A stretch of 15,147 nt of DNA from Pelomonas sp036404855. GTDB taxonomy: Bacteria > Pseudomonadota > Gammaproteobacteria > Burkholderiales > Burkholderiaceae_C. Of this stretch, positions 7,450 to 14,573 are shown one piece after another. Each line of letters begins with the position of its first letter. Within the stretch, counting starts at the first letter, position 1. The translations under genes and the position numbers were made by a program. The stretch spans positions 1-15,147 of the forward strand of contig NZ_DASWYS010000328.1 in the NCBI RefSeq assembly GCF_036404855.1, read 5' to 3'. A model generated the notes under the pieces. It had not been told where the DNA came from and made no database searches. It worked only from the letters and a program-made list of their open reading frames with translations.

Positions 7450-7883
7450 AGTCGGGGGCCGATCAGTAACCGGCCTTCTCGGGCGCCTTGAGGACGGCGG
7501 CACGGACGGCGCGGGCCATGGATCTGGACAGCCCCTGCGGGGCCGCCTTTTCAGGGCCGCGCTGAAACAGCCTGCGCTGCTGGCCAGCTCGGCGCCGGCC
7601 CTTGAGACCAGCGCCAGCCTGGACGCCACCGGCGGCTCCTTAGCGGGCAGGGACCGCATCGCCACGCTGTGGATCTGCTGATCTGCCTCCGGGCAGACCA
7701 GCGCCGCTGGCGCGCGCCGAAGGTCCCGGCGCCGACCAGCTGGCAAGCACGGGGCGGTGCGTCATGCCGCTGGCTGCCTGTGGGACGTCAGTTCGCGTTG
7801 CTGGATCGGGCCTGCTTTCGGCAAGGATGGGGGGGCCGCGGGAACCGTGGGTTGGGCGTCGCGTCCCGCGAGGCCGGAGCGGC
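7450..7883. other. 434-base stretch without a convincing gene; possible gene remnant
   Basis: No frame gives a recognisable complete protein. On the minus strand, toward 7463, one frame ends in a GC3-rich tail reading ARAVRAAVLKAPEKAGY then stop (7463-7519). An adjacent frame upstream has AAGGAG followed by a GTG near 7630 and reads ASRLALVSRAGAELASSAG. Joining them would need a frameshift near 7560. This could be the decayed end of a small gene, but I do not recognise the product, and in such GC-rich DNA chance open frames are common. A short hairpin (7531-7543) lies inside. Confidence 0.4.
7531..7551 (+). terminator. Weak candidate terminator after the oxidoreductase gene
   Basis: GCCCC-TGC-GGGGC forms a 5-bp stem with a three-base loop. 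CGCC and then TTTT follow. It sits 82 bases after the oxidoreductase stop. The stem is short and the T-tract is offset by four bases, so termination here is uncertain. The 11-base core CCCCTGCGGGG also occurs in inverted orientation at 11083-11093. Confidence 0.3.
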
Positions 7884-8396
7884 TCACGGACGGACGGTGG
7901 AGTGCTGCAGGATGATCAGCCAGCGGCCCTCGATGCGTTGGTAGGCAAAGCTGTAGCGCGCCGGCCGCGTCTTTGCCTGGCCGTCGATCTGTTCGGTGAA
8001 CTCATACTCGCCGGAGCGAACCGCCGTGTCGCCGAACACCTTGAAGTTGCCGATGATCCAGCGCATGCGCGCCGTCGGCCGCTGCGCCATCTGGTCGAAG
8101 AACTCGGGCAGCGCCGTGCCGCCCAGCGGCACGGCCGAATACTCGTCGTCGGTGATCAGCGCGCCCGGCGCGTACAGCGGCTGCAGGCGCCGCGGGTCGC
8201 GTGCGTTGTAGGCGTCCTTCCAGTCTTCCAGCGCCTGCATCAGGTCGTTGACGCATTGGCTGCGCGGATCGTCGCAGCGCAGTGGCGGCGACACGCGCAC
8301 CTGCGGTGCCGTCGTGCAGCCGCTGCCCAGCGCCATCAGTACCAAGCCGGCCGCCGCGGTGCATCGCACCCGCCGCCGGCTGTCGAACGCCGTCAT
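7884..8396 (-). CDS. Putative lipoprotein with NTF2-like (SnoaL/DUF4440-type) domain
   Basis: A 170-residue exported protein. The N-terminus has an RRR-containing basic region, a hydrophobic core (about 13-24) and Cys27 in ALGSGC, a slightly imperfect lipobox (Gly at -3), so a lipoprotein is likely but not certain. The mature domain (about 50-168) runs ALEDWKDAYNARDPRRLQPLY, LITDDEY, then beta strands ending in EGRWLIILQHSTV. This is the usual order of an NTF2-fold/SnoaL-like domain, the fold of many small-ligand binders and polyketide cyclases. A Cys pair (C41, C48) just after the lipobox may form a disulphide. The frame has an earlier Met at 8432, but GAGGGAAA directly before 8396 marks that as the start. 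It diverges from a solute-binding protein 125 bases away. The ligand and role are unknown. Confidence 0.8.
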   Translation of the reverse strand: MTAFDSRRRVRCTAAAGLVLMALGSGCTTAPQVRVSPPLRCDDPRSQCVNDLMQALEDWKDAYNARDPRRLQPLYAPGALITDDEYSAVPLGGTALPEFFDQMAQRPTARMRWIIGNFKVFGDTAVRSGEYEFTEQIDGQAKTRPARYSFAYQRIEGRWLIILQHSTVRP

Positions 8397-8455
8397 CGCG
8401 TTTCCCTCTATGTCGTCGCGCGCATTGGACAACAGGCCGCAATCAGGCGCACCGC

Positions 8456-8473
8456 GGAAAACGCCGATTTTCC
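8456..8473. promoter_or_regulatory. Inverted repeat in a divergent promoter region
   Basis: GGAAAA and TTTTCC flank six bases (CGCCGA) to make a perfect 6-6-6 inverted repeat between the divergent lipoprotein and solute-binding-protein genes. It could be an operator shared by both, or a small hairpin. No regulator gene is adjacent, so the binding factor is unknown. Confidence 0.3.
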
Positions 8474-8521
8474 CGGGCTGCGGCGGTGAGGCGGGGGCGT
8501 CCGTCGCCTACAGTGCCAGGC

Positions 8522-9301
8522 ATGCGTCGCCGCCTCGCCCTGCAACTCGGCCTGATGCCTGGGTTGCTGCCGACCGCCCAGGCCCAGCCGCAACCTCTGG
8601 TCCTGCGCTCGGCCTCCCAGGCCGGCTTTGCGCACAAGTACAACCCGGGCGGGACCGGGCCGCAAGGCTTTTGCATCGAGTACATCCAGGCGTTGAAGCG
8701 CCTCGAACCCAGCCTGGACTTCACCGGCCTGCAGGAGGTGCTGCCGACGCTGCGCATTGAACAGGACCTGGCGGCTGGCCGCATCGATGTCTTCTTTGCG
8801 ATGCTGAAGACGCCGGAGCGCGAGGCACTGTTCCGATTCGCCGACAGCCCTCGCATCTACACCATCTTCCACCACATCGCGGTGCTGGCTACGGATGTGC
8901 AGGCCGAGCAGGTGCGCAGCTTCGGCGACCTGCGCGCGCTCGGCAGCGACGGGCGCGTGCTCACGACCAAGGGCAGCGGCTACGCCGCCTTCCTCCGGGA
9001 GCAGGTCGGGCTCGACGTGGACGACGGGGCGACGGCCCTGGACCAGAATCTGCGCAAGCTGGTCAGCGCACGGGCCCGGTTCCTCTACGACTCCGAATCC
9101 TCGCTGCAGCGCGCGATCCAGGCGCAGGGGCTGCAAGCCCAGGTGCGCATCCTGCCCACCGTCTTCCGCCGCCAGGACCTCCTGCTGGCCTACGCGCCCG
9201 GCTTGGCGCCGGAGCGCCTGGCCCGCCTGCTCGCCGCCATGCGGGCCCTGGAGGCCAGCGGCGTGGCCGCCCGCCTTCGGGCCGCCTATGGATTGAGCTG
9301 A
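8522..9301 (+). CDS. Periplasmic solute-binding protein, family 3-like (orphan)
   Basis: A 259-residue protein with a Sec signal peptide (MRRRLALQLG..., cleavage after AQA at 19-21) and a bilobed binding-protein fold of the SBP_bac_3 type. Supporting blocks are GFCIEYIQALKRLEP, the lobe motif LAAGRIDVFFAMLKTPERE, FRFADSPRIYTIFHHIAV, LTTKGSGYAAFLREQVG and the closing LAAMRALEASGVAARLRAAYG. In ABC importers such proteins bind amino acids or similar polar solutes. No permease or ATPase gene is nearby, so it may serve a distant transporter or act as a sensor. The frame is open well upstream, but the signal peptide marks ATG 8522. No clear Shine-Dalgarno precedes it. TACAGT at 8509-8514 lies so close that, if it is the -10, the mRNA would be nearly leaderless. 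Confidence 0.85.
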   Translation: MRRRLALQLGLMPGLLPTAQAQPQPLVLRSASQAGFAHKYNPGGTGPQGFCIEYIQALKRLEPSLDFTGLQEVLPTLRIEQDLAAGRIDVFFAMLKTPEREALFRFADSPRIYTIFHHIAVLATDVQAEQVRSFGDLRALGSDGRVLTTKGSGYAAFLREQVGLDVDDGATALDQNLRKLVSARARFLYDSESSLQRAIQAQGLQAQVRILPTVFRRQDLLLAYAPGLAPERLARLLAAMRALEASGVAARLRAAYGLS

Positions 9302-9386
9302 AGTGAAACTTCCCATTGGCTCGCAATCCCTGAGCAGTGCCGCGCCACAGCCTGCCTAGACTGCGCCCCTTTCCAAGGGAGAACAC

Positions 9387-10265
9387 ATGAAGAACGCGCT
9401 ACGCGGCCTGCTGGCCGCCATCGGCCTGTGCCTGAGCGGCATGGCGCAGGCGGCCGACGGGCCCGAGAACCCCGCCTGGACCGAGGCCAAGGCGGCCGCC
9501 AAGGCCGGCCCCGCCGACATTGCCATCGCCGGCCAAGCCACGCTGCACCTGCCGGCCGACCGCGTCTTCATTCCGCAGCCCCAGGCCGGCAAGCTGCTGA
9601 CCGCGATGGGCAATCCGGGCGAGCACAGCGAGCTGACCGGGTTGATCTTTCCCCAAGGCGATGCGCAGTGGTTTGCGACGTTGCGCTACATCGCGTCCGG
9701 CTACGTGAAGGACGGCGACGCCAAGGAGTGGAAGGCCGACGACCTGCTGGCCAGCTACAAGGAAGGCACCGAGGCCAGCAACGAGGAACGCAAGAAGATG
9801 GGTGTGGCGCCGATCGAGATCACCGGCTGGGCCGAGGTGCCCGCCTACGAGGCGACGAGGCACCACCTTGTGTGGGCCATGAGCTCCAAGGAAAAGGGCG
9901 CGCCGGCCGAGGCCGGCCAAGGTGTCAACTACAACACCTATGCGCTGGGCCGTGAGGGTTACCTGAGCCTGAACTTCGTCACCGGCCTGGCGGACCTGCC
10001 GGCCCAGAAGCCCGATGCCAAGGCGCTGCTGGGCGCGCTGGAGTTCGACAAGGGCAAGCGCTACGAGGACTTCGACGCGTCCACGGACCATGTCGCCGAG
10101 TACGGCCTCGCGGCGCTGGTGCTGGGTGTGGGCGCGAAGAAGCTGGGCCTGCTGGCGGTCGTCTTCGCCTTTGTCGCCAAGTTCGCGAAGATCATCTTCA
10201 TTGCGGTCATCGGCGTCGGTGCCGCTTTCACGAAGTTCCTCAAACGCAAGAAGCCGGCGGCCTGA
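9387..10265 (+). CDS. DUF2167 membrane-anchored exported protein
   Basis: A 292-residue protein of the uncharacterised DUF2167 family, described as membrane-anchored. A signal peptide (MKNALRGLLAAIGLCLSGMAQA, cut after residue 22) leads into a periplasmic domain. That domain has family-like blocks such as QATLHLPADRVFIP, GLIFPQGDAQWFATLRYIASGYVKD, ITGWAEVPAYEATRHHLVWAM, NYNTYALGREGYLSLNFVT and GKRYEDFDASTDHVAEYGLAALV. One or two C-terminal membrane helices (about 238-280) precede a basic tail LKRKKPAA. AAGGGAG seven bases before the ATG is a strong Shine-Dalgarno. Its stop overlaps the next start (TGATG), so it is translationally coupled to the site-2 protease gene; the protein could be that protease's substrate, regulator or partner. 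No biochemical function is known to me for the family. Confidence 0.92.
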   Translation: MKNALRGLLAAIGLCLSGMAQAADGPENPAWTEAKAAAKAGPADIAIAGQATLHLPADRVFIPQPQAGKLLTAMGNPGEHSELTGLIFPQGDAQWFATLRYIASGYVKDGDAKEWKADDLLASYKEGTEASNEERKKMGVAPIEITGWAEVPAYEATRHHLVWAMSSKEKGAPAEAGQGVNYNTYALGREGYLSLNFVTGLADLPAQKPDAKALLGALEFDKGKRYEDFDASTDHVAEYGLAALVLGVGAKKLGLLAVVFAFVAKFAKIIFIAVIGVGAAFTKFLKRKKPAA

Positions 10266-10984
10266 TGCTGAAGCTGCTCGCACTGGCGCTGTCGGGCGCC
10301 AAGTTCGGCAAACTGTTGACCACCGGCGGGACCATGCTGATCTCGCTGGTCGTCTACGCATGGATCTTCGGCTGGCGCTATGCGGCAGGCTTCATCGTGA
10401 TGCTGTTCGTGCACGAGATGGGCCACTTCATCGCGGCGCGCTACAAGGGCCTGAACGTCGGCGCGCCGACCTTCATCCCCTTCGTCGGCGCCTGGGTGGA
10501 GTTGAAGGACATGCCGCATGACGCCAAGACCGAGGCCTTCGTGGGCCTGGGCGGCCCACTGCTCGGCACGGTCGGCGCGACCGTGGCCTATTTGCTGGCG
10601 CGCAGCTGGAATGCCGACTGGCTGCTGGCCGTGGCCTACAGCGGCTTCTTCCTGAATCTGTTCAACCTGATCCCGCTGTCGCCCTTCGACGGCGGCCGTA
10701 TCACGGCCGTGCTGTCGCCGCGCATCTGGCTGCTGGGCGCGCCGCTGCTCGTCGCGCTGTTCTTCTGGCGGCCCAGCCCCATGCTGATCCTGATGGCCGT
10801 GCTGGCCTGGCCGCAGCTCGTCAAGGCCTGGAAGCATCGCGGCGACAGCCCCGAGGCCCAGATCTACTACGCCGTGCCCGCCGCAGTGAAGTGGGAGTAC
10901 GCGACCTACTACCTGGTGCTGGCCGCCTATCTGGCCGTCATGTGCCACGACGTACACGAGATGCTGGCCACCGCCCGGGCGTGA
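10265..10984 (+). CDS. Site-2 protease family (M50) intramembrane metalloprotease
   Basis: A 239-residue polytopic membrane protease. The zinc motif HEMGH (50-54) sits at the end of a membrane helix, with H50 and H54 as ligands and E51 as the catalytic base. The second motif, NLFNLIPLSPFDGGRI (131-146), supplies D142. GLGGPLLGTVGA (94-105) matches the GGPL segment of short S2P-like proteins. No PDZ domain is present, so it is a minimal M50 protein and not RseP. A C-terminal soluble stretch (about 185-220) with YYAVPAAVKWEYATYYL ends in one more helix. The start codon overlaps the stop of the DUF2167 gene, making translational coupling likely. Expected activity is cleavage of a peptide bond within or near the membrane. 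The substrate is unknown; the coupled DUF2167 protein is an obvious candidate. Confidence 0.92.
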   Translation: MLKLLALALSGAKFGKLLTTGGTMLISLVVYAWIFGWRYAAGFIVMLFVHEMGHFIAARYKGLNVGAPTFIPFVGAWVELKDMPHDAKTEAFVGLGGPLLGTVGATVAYLLARSWNADWLLAVAYSGFFLNLFNLIPLSPFDGGRITAVLSPRIWLLGAPLLVALFFWRPSPMLILMAVLAWPQLVKAWKHRGDSPEAQIYYAVPAAVKWEYATYYLVLAAYLAVMCHDVHEMLATARA

Positions 10985-11082
10985 GCCGATGCGGCAACAA
11001 ATGAAACGGTGCGTGAAACGAGACTGAATCCGGCATTTCCCAGAATTCCTCCACCAGGCCCCGAGGCCTCGTGGACGGCGCT

Positions 11083-11093
11083 CCCCGCAGGGG
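11083..11093. repeat. Short palindrome in the PEP-CTERM gene leader
   Basis: CCCC-GCA-GGGG, a 4-bp stem with a three-base loop, lies 42 bases before the PEP-CTERM gene start. It is the inverted form of the 11-base core at 7533-7542/7531-7543. There is no T-tract. It may affect leader folding or be chance in GC-rich DNA. Confidence 0.2.
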
Positions 11094-11134
11094 TGTCGGA
11101 CCTCCCGATACCCCAACGATTCAGGATCAATGCC

Positions 11135-11779
11135 ATGACCCGTTCTCCTTTCAGTGCACTGCGCACCACGCTCGCCACCCTTGCCGGCGCCATCGCCTTG
11201 TTCGCCAACGCACCGGCACAGGCCGCGCTGGTTTCTTTTGACTACACCGGCCAGGCCAGCAACGGCGCCACGGTTCAGGGTCGCTTCGGCTGGGAGACCA
11301 CCGCCCCCAGCTCGCCCACCGTCTTCGGTCTGGGCAACGTTGTCCTGGCCCAGAGCTACGCGGGTGGGGGGTTCCTGACGGGCCAGGTCACCGGCGGGGC
11401 GCTCGACGGCCGCACCATCGTCGCCAACGGCCTGACCTGGAACGTCATGGACCTCGACCCCGCCTGTGACGTCTGCTCGGAAGATGCGTTGCACATCATC
11501 TTCTCCGGCATGTTCGTGATGCTGTTCGACTACACCAAGACGGCGCTGAACGGCCTGGCCCTGCCCACCGACCTCGACCTGTCGGATTGGGCTGGCGAGC
11601 GCCGCGTGCGCCTGATCGACGACCAGCAGGGCGCGCCGGCCGTGGAGGACTTCGAGATCCTCAGCCTCAAGCTCAGCGCGACCGCCACCGGTCAGCGGCT
11701 GCCCGAGCCCGGCTCGCTGGCCCTGCTGCTGGTCGCGGGTGCCGGTGCGCTGGCCGTCCGCCGCCGCGCGGCCCGCTGA
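11135..11779 (+). CDS. PEP-CTERM sorting-domain protein (exosortase substrate)
   Basis: A 214-residue exported protein. A signal peptide (MTRSPFSALRTTLATLAGAI..., cleavage after APAQA at 30) is followed by a beta-rich surface domain with FDYTGQASNGATVQGRFGWET, GGGFLTGQVTGGALDGRTI and a Cys pair in DPACDVCSED. The C-terminus is a textbook PEP-CTERM signal: LPEPGSLALLLVAGAGALAV and then RRRAAR (about 189-214), meaning a PEP motif, one membrane helix and a basic tail. Exosortase/EpsH systems recognise this signal, usually in bacteria that make exopolysaccharide. No exosortase or polysaccharide gene lies in the window, so the sorting enzyme must be elsewhere. AGGA (11123-11126) fixes the start at 11135; the frame also has an earlier, unsupported opening. 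The gene stands alone between the protease and a transporter. Its specific role is unknown. Confidence 0.9.
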   Translation: MTRSPFSALRTTLATLAGAIALFANAPAQAALVSFDYTGQASNGATVQGRFGWETTAPSSPTVFGLGNVVLAQSYAGGGFLTGQVTGGALDGRTIVANGLTWNVMDLDPACDVCSEDALHIIFSGMFVMLFDYTKTALNGLALPTDLDLSDWAGERRVRLIDDQQGAPAVEDFEILSLKLSATATGQRLPEPGSLALLLVAGAGALAVRRRAAR

Positions 11780-11838
11780 TTTCGGCGAAGCGGGCGTCGA
11801 CGACGGGGAAAGCCCGCACGCCGCGAAGTGAAGGCACC

Positions 11839-12765
11839 ATGGGCACCATGGCCGCCACGTCCTTCGCCGCCCCCGTCGTCAAGCCAAAATGGTCCGGCCT
11901 TCTGCTGGCCATGCTGGGTGCCATCGGCTTCTCGGGCAAGGCCATCATCGTCAAGCTGGCCTACCGCCACGGCGTCGACGCCGTCACGCTGCTGATGTGG
12001 CGCATGCTGCTGGCCTTCCCGCTGTTCCTGCTGCTGGCCTGGTGGGCCGGCCGGGGCCGGCCCCCGCTCACGGCGCGCGACTGGCGCGACATCGTGGTGC
12101 TGGGCTTCACCGGCTACTACCTCGCCAGCTACCTCGACTTCGCGGGCCTGGCCTACATCTCGGCGAGCCTGGAGCGGCTGATCCTGTACCTGAACCCGAC
12201 GCTGGTGCTGCTGCTGTCGGTCGTGTTCTTCCACCACCGGTTGCAGGGGCGGCAGGTGCTGGCGCTGGCGATCAGCTATGCCGGCGTCGTCGCCGTGTTC
12301 GCCCACGAGCTGCATTTCGAAGGCAGCGCCACGGCGTTGGGCGCGGCGCTGGTGTTCGGCAGTGCGGTCAGCTATGCGATCTACCTGGCGCTCAGCGGCA
12401 GGGTCGTGCAGCGCCTGGGGGCGCTGCGGCTGACCGGCCTGGCCAGCAGCGTCGCCTGCGTGCTGTGCATCGCCCAGTTCCTCCTGCTGCGGCCGCTGGA
12501 GGAGGCCTGGGTCAGCGAGCCGGTGCTGTGGCTGTCGCTGCTGAACGCCACCGCCTGCACGGTGGCACCCGTGCTGATGGTCATGCTGGCCATTGCCCGC
12601 GTCGGGGCGCCGCTGGCGGCGCAGGTTGGCATGGTGGGCCCGATGAGCACCATCTTGATGAGCTACTTTCTCCTCGGCGAGCCGATGAACGGGTGGATCG
12701 CCGTGGGCACCGGCTTGGTGCTGGGCGGGGTCTTCATGGTGGGGCTGAAAAAGGCTGCCCGCTGA
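11839..12765 (+). CDS. EamA/DMT family transporter
   Basis: A 308-residue inner-membrane protein with two EamA repeats and about ten helices. Key blocks are LLLAMLGAIGFSGKAIIVKLAYRHG, then FTGYYLASYLDFAGLAYISASLERLILYLNPTLVLLLSVVF (first repeat end), GAALVFGSAVSYAIYLALSG and, near the end, VGAPLAAQVGMVGPMSTILMSYFLLGEP. This differs clearly from the EamA-like protein at 1471-2367 and falls among generic DMT exporters of unknown substrate. The start is uncertain between ATG 11839 and ATG 11848. AAGG (11831-11834) lies very close to the first and far from the second; I use the first. The frame is open further upstream only as a shadow of the PEP-CTERM gene. It stands 59 bases after that gene and is probably not functionally linked to it. 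Confidence 0.88.
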   Translation: MGTMAATSFAAPVVKPKWSGLLLAMLGAIGFSGKAIIVKLAYRHGVDAVTLLMWRMLLAFPLFLLLAWWAGRGRPPLTARDWRDIVVLGFTGYYLASYLDFAGLAYISASLERLILYLNPTLVLLLSVVFFHHRLQGRQVLALAISYAGVVAVFAHELHFEGSATALGAALVFGSAVSYAIYLALSGRVVQRLGALRLTGLASSVACVLCIAQFLLLRPLEEAWVSEPVLWLSLLNATACTVAPVLMVMLAIARVGAPLAAQVGMVGPMSTILMSYFLLGEPMNGWIAVGTGLVLGGVFMVGLKKAAR

Positions 12766-12771
12766 ACCGGA

Positions 12772-12800
12772 TTGACCCCAGAGGGGCGGCAGTGTTCAAA
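12772..12800 (+). promoter_or_regulatory. Candidate promoter for the cytochrome b561-yceI operon
   Basis: TTGACC (12772-12777) is a 5-of-6 match to the -35 box. TTCAAA at 12795-12800, 17 bases on, is a weak -10 within a locally AT-richer stretch (12793-12813). Transcription would start near 12807, about 55 bases before the cytochrome start. Its position just after the transporter stop supports a separate transcript for the downstream genes. Confidence 0.33.
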
Positions 12801-12861
12801 ATCGCTGAATATTGGCGACAAGGCCGATGAACCGAACCCCGGTCCTTCGGGAACACACTGC

Positions 12862-13404
12862 ATGCCCATGACGAGCCCCGCCCGCTATACCCCCGTTGCC
12901 ATCGTGCTGCACTGGCTGCTCGCGCTGGCCATCGTCGGCGCTTTCTGCATGGGCGTGTACATGGCCGACCTGCCGTTCTCTCCGACGCGGCTCAAGCTTT
13001 TCAACTGGCATAAATGGGCCGGTATGACCATCTTGGCGCTGTCCGCGCTGCGGCTGCTGTGGCGCCTGACGCACCGTCCACCCGCCGACGCACCCATGCC
13101 GGCCTGGCAGGCGGGCGTCGCGCACGTCACCCATGGCCTGCTCTATGCCGCGTTCTTCGCCGTGCCGCTGACCGGCTGGGCGATGAGTTCGGCCAAGGGC
13201 GTCCCCATCGTCTGGTTCGGCGTGCTGCCGCTGCCCGACTTCGTGCCCAAGGACCCGGACCTCGGCAAGCTGTTGGAAGAGGTCCACGGCTGGCTGGCGT
13301 ATGGCCTGGCCGCGCTGGTGCTGGCCCATGTGGCCGGCGCGCTCAAGCATCAACTCATCGACCGCGACGGCCTGATGGCCCGCATGTCCCTGCGCCGCTC
13401 CTGA
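12862..13404 (+). CDS. Cytochrome b561 family protein (YceJ-like)
   Basis: A 180-residue four-helix membrane cytochrome b. Helices lie at about 11-33, 50-70, 85-108 and 140-162. Candidate haem-ligand histidines are H17 (VLHWLLA), H50 (NWHKWAGM), H88/H91 (VTHGLLY) and H142 (EVHGWLAYG). H156 and H163 follow in AHVAGALKH. The length and layout match the prokaryotic b561 family, which moves electrons between the quinone pool and other partners. The next two genes encode YceI-family proteins, so this is the yceJ-yceI arrangement known in E. coli. The frame is open from 12772, but GGGA at 12849-12852 and the typical membrane-protein start support ATG 12862 (12868 is also possible). It is 16 bases ahead of the first yceI gene and clearly co-transcribed. 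Confidence 0.9.
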   Translation: MPMTSPARYTPVAIVLHWLLALAIVGAFCMGVYMADLPFSPTRLKLFNWHKWAGMTILALSALRLLWRLTHRPPADAPMPAWQAGVAHVTHGLLYAAFFAVPLTGWAMSSAKGVPIVWFGVLPLPDFVPKDPDLGKLLEEVHGWLAYGLAALVLAHVAGALKHQLIDRDGLMARMSLRRS

Positions 13405-13420
13405 TCAAGGACTTTCCGCC

Positions 13421-13954
13421 ATGACGAAACTGTTCGCCGCCCTGCTGCTCGCCGCGGCCATCCTGCCCACCCAGGCCGCCACGCTGCAGCCGGAGAAAAG
13501 CGACCTCGGCTTCACCTTCAAGCAGATGGGCGTACCGGTCGACGGCAAGTTCCGGAAGTTCGAGGCTCAGCTGGACTTCGACGTCAAGAAGCCCGAGGCC
13601 GGCAAGATCGCCTTCACCGTGGACCTGGGCAGCGTATCCCTCGGCGACCCCAGCTTTGACAAGGAACTGGCCGGCACGCCGTGGTTCGACACCAAGCGCA
13701 ACGGCAAGGCCACGTTCGTGTCCAGCGGCATCAAGCCCACCGGACCCAGCAAATACGACGTGGCGGGCAAGCTGACCATCAAGGGAGCCAGCCGTGACGT
13801 CGTCGTGCCGATCACGCTGGCCTCGGGCGTCGCCTCCGGCAGCGTGGTCATCAAGCGCCTGGATTTCAAGATCGGCGACGGCGAATGGGCCGACACCTCC
13901 ATGGTCGCCAACGACGTCACCGTCAAGTTCAAGCTGGCCTTCAGCGGCCTGTAA
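13421..13954 (+). CDS. YceI family periplasmic lipid/isoprenoid-binding protein, first copy
   Basis: A 177-residue secreted protein with a signal peptide (MTKLFAALLLAAAILPTQA, cut after 19) and a lipocalin-like beta-barrel YceI domain. Family blocks are SDLGFTFKQMGVPVDGKFRKF, VDLGSVSLGDPSFDKELAG, TPWFDTKRNGKATFVSSGIK, YDVAGKLTIKGASRDVVVPIT and the closing MVANDVTVKFKLAFS. YceI proteins of known structure bind long isoprenoid or fatty chains in the barrel. AAGGA nine bases before the ATG is a good Shine-Dalgarno. It lies between the cytochrome b561 gene and a second yceI gene. It lacks the Cys-containing segment of the second copy and has a different N-terminal strand, so the two are paralogues of different subfamilies and not a recent duplication. 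Confidence 0.93.
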   Translation: MTKLFAALLLAAAILPTQAATLQPEKSDLGFTFKQMGVPVDGKFRKFEAQLDFDVKKPEAGKIAFTVDLGSVSLGDPSFDKELAGTPWFDTKRNGKATFVSSGIKPTGPSKYDVAGKLTIKGASRDVVVPITLASGVASGSVVIKRLDFKIGDGEWADTSMVANDVTVKFKLAFSGL

Positions 13955-13985
13955 TCGCATCCAACCCACCCTCGGAGACCCCCCG

Positions 13986-14555
13986 ATGAAGAAAGCCCTG
14001 TTCCTCACCGCCCTGCTGGCCGCCGCCGGCGCCGCCCAGGCCCAGAGTGGCACCTACGCCATCGATCCCACCCACACCCAGGTGTTCTTCGAGGCCAAGC
14101 ACTTCGGCACCAGCACCAACCGCGGCCGCTGGGACAAGAAGGAAGGCACCGTCACGCTGGACAAGGCTGCCAAGACCGGCAAGGTCGAGCTCACGCTGGA
14201 CATGAGCTCCATCTCTACCGGCATCGGCCCGTTCGACGGCCACCTGAAGGGCAACGACTTCTTCGCCGTGGAGCAGTTCCCGACGGCCAAGTTCGTCGGT
14301 GACAAGTTCGTCTTCAACGGCGACAAGGTCGCCAGCGTGTCCGGCATGCTGACGCTGCGCGACAAGACCAACCCCGTCACGCTGACGGCCACCAGCTTCA
14401 ACTGCTACGAGCAGCCGCGCCTGAAGCGCGAGGTCTGCGGTGGCGACTTCGAGACCACCATCCAGCGCAGCCAGTGGGGCGTGAGCTACGGTGTGCCGGC
14501 CATTCCCGACGCCGTGCGCCTGCTGATCCAGGTCGAGGCCATCAAGCAGCCTTAA
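13986..14555 (+). CDS. YceI family periplasmic protein, second copy (closest to classical YceI)
   Basis: A 189-residue secreted lipocalin-like protein. The signal peptide MKKALFLTALLAAAGAAQA is cut after 19. The YceI domain shows TYAIDPTHTQVFFEAKHFG, VELTLDMSSISTGIGPFDGHL, FFAVEQFPTAKFVGDKFVF, SVSGMLTLRDKTNPVTLTA and FNCYEQPRLKREVCGGDF, whose two cysteines may form a disulphide. FETTIQRSQWGVSYGVPAI follows. This set of motifs matches the E. coli-type YceI better than the first copy does. The frame is open far upstream inside the first copy; GGAG (13974-13977), eight bases ahead, and the signal peptide mark ATG 13986. It is 31 bases after the first copy and is the last gene of the operon, followed by a strong terminator. 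Confidence 0.94.
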   Translation: MKKALFLTALLAAAGAAQAQSGTYAIDPTHTQVFFEAKHFGTSTNRGRWDKKEGTVTLDKAAKTGKVELTLDMSSISTGIGPFDGHLKGNDFFAVEQFPTAKFVGDKFVFNGDKVASVSGMLTLRDKTNPVTLTATSFNCYEQPRLKREVCGGDFETTIQRSQWGVSYGVPAIPDAVRLLIQVEAIKQP

Positions 14556-14573
14556 GCACTGCACCCTCCCCCC

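Noticed and set aside
3844..7746. A 1300-codon open frame on the minus strand opposite the oxidoreductase gene
   Set aside because: It is the antisense shadow of a long GC-rich gene; its sequence is low in family-like motifs, while the plus strand encodes a complete known enzyme.
11020..11060. A sigma54 (-24/-12) promoter before the PEP-CTERM gene, as expected for PrsK/PrsR control
   Set aside because: GGCATTTCCCAGAATTC lacks the required GG...GC spacing; no convincing -24/-12 pair is present.
1471..12765. The two DMT transporters as a duplicated flank of a mobile segment
   Set aside because: The two proteins are clearly different subfamilies, in opposite orientation, and no transposase, integrase or direct repeats bound them.
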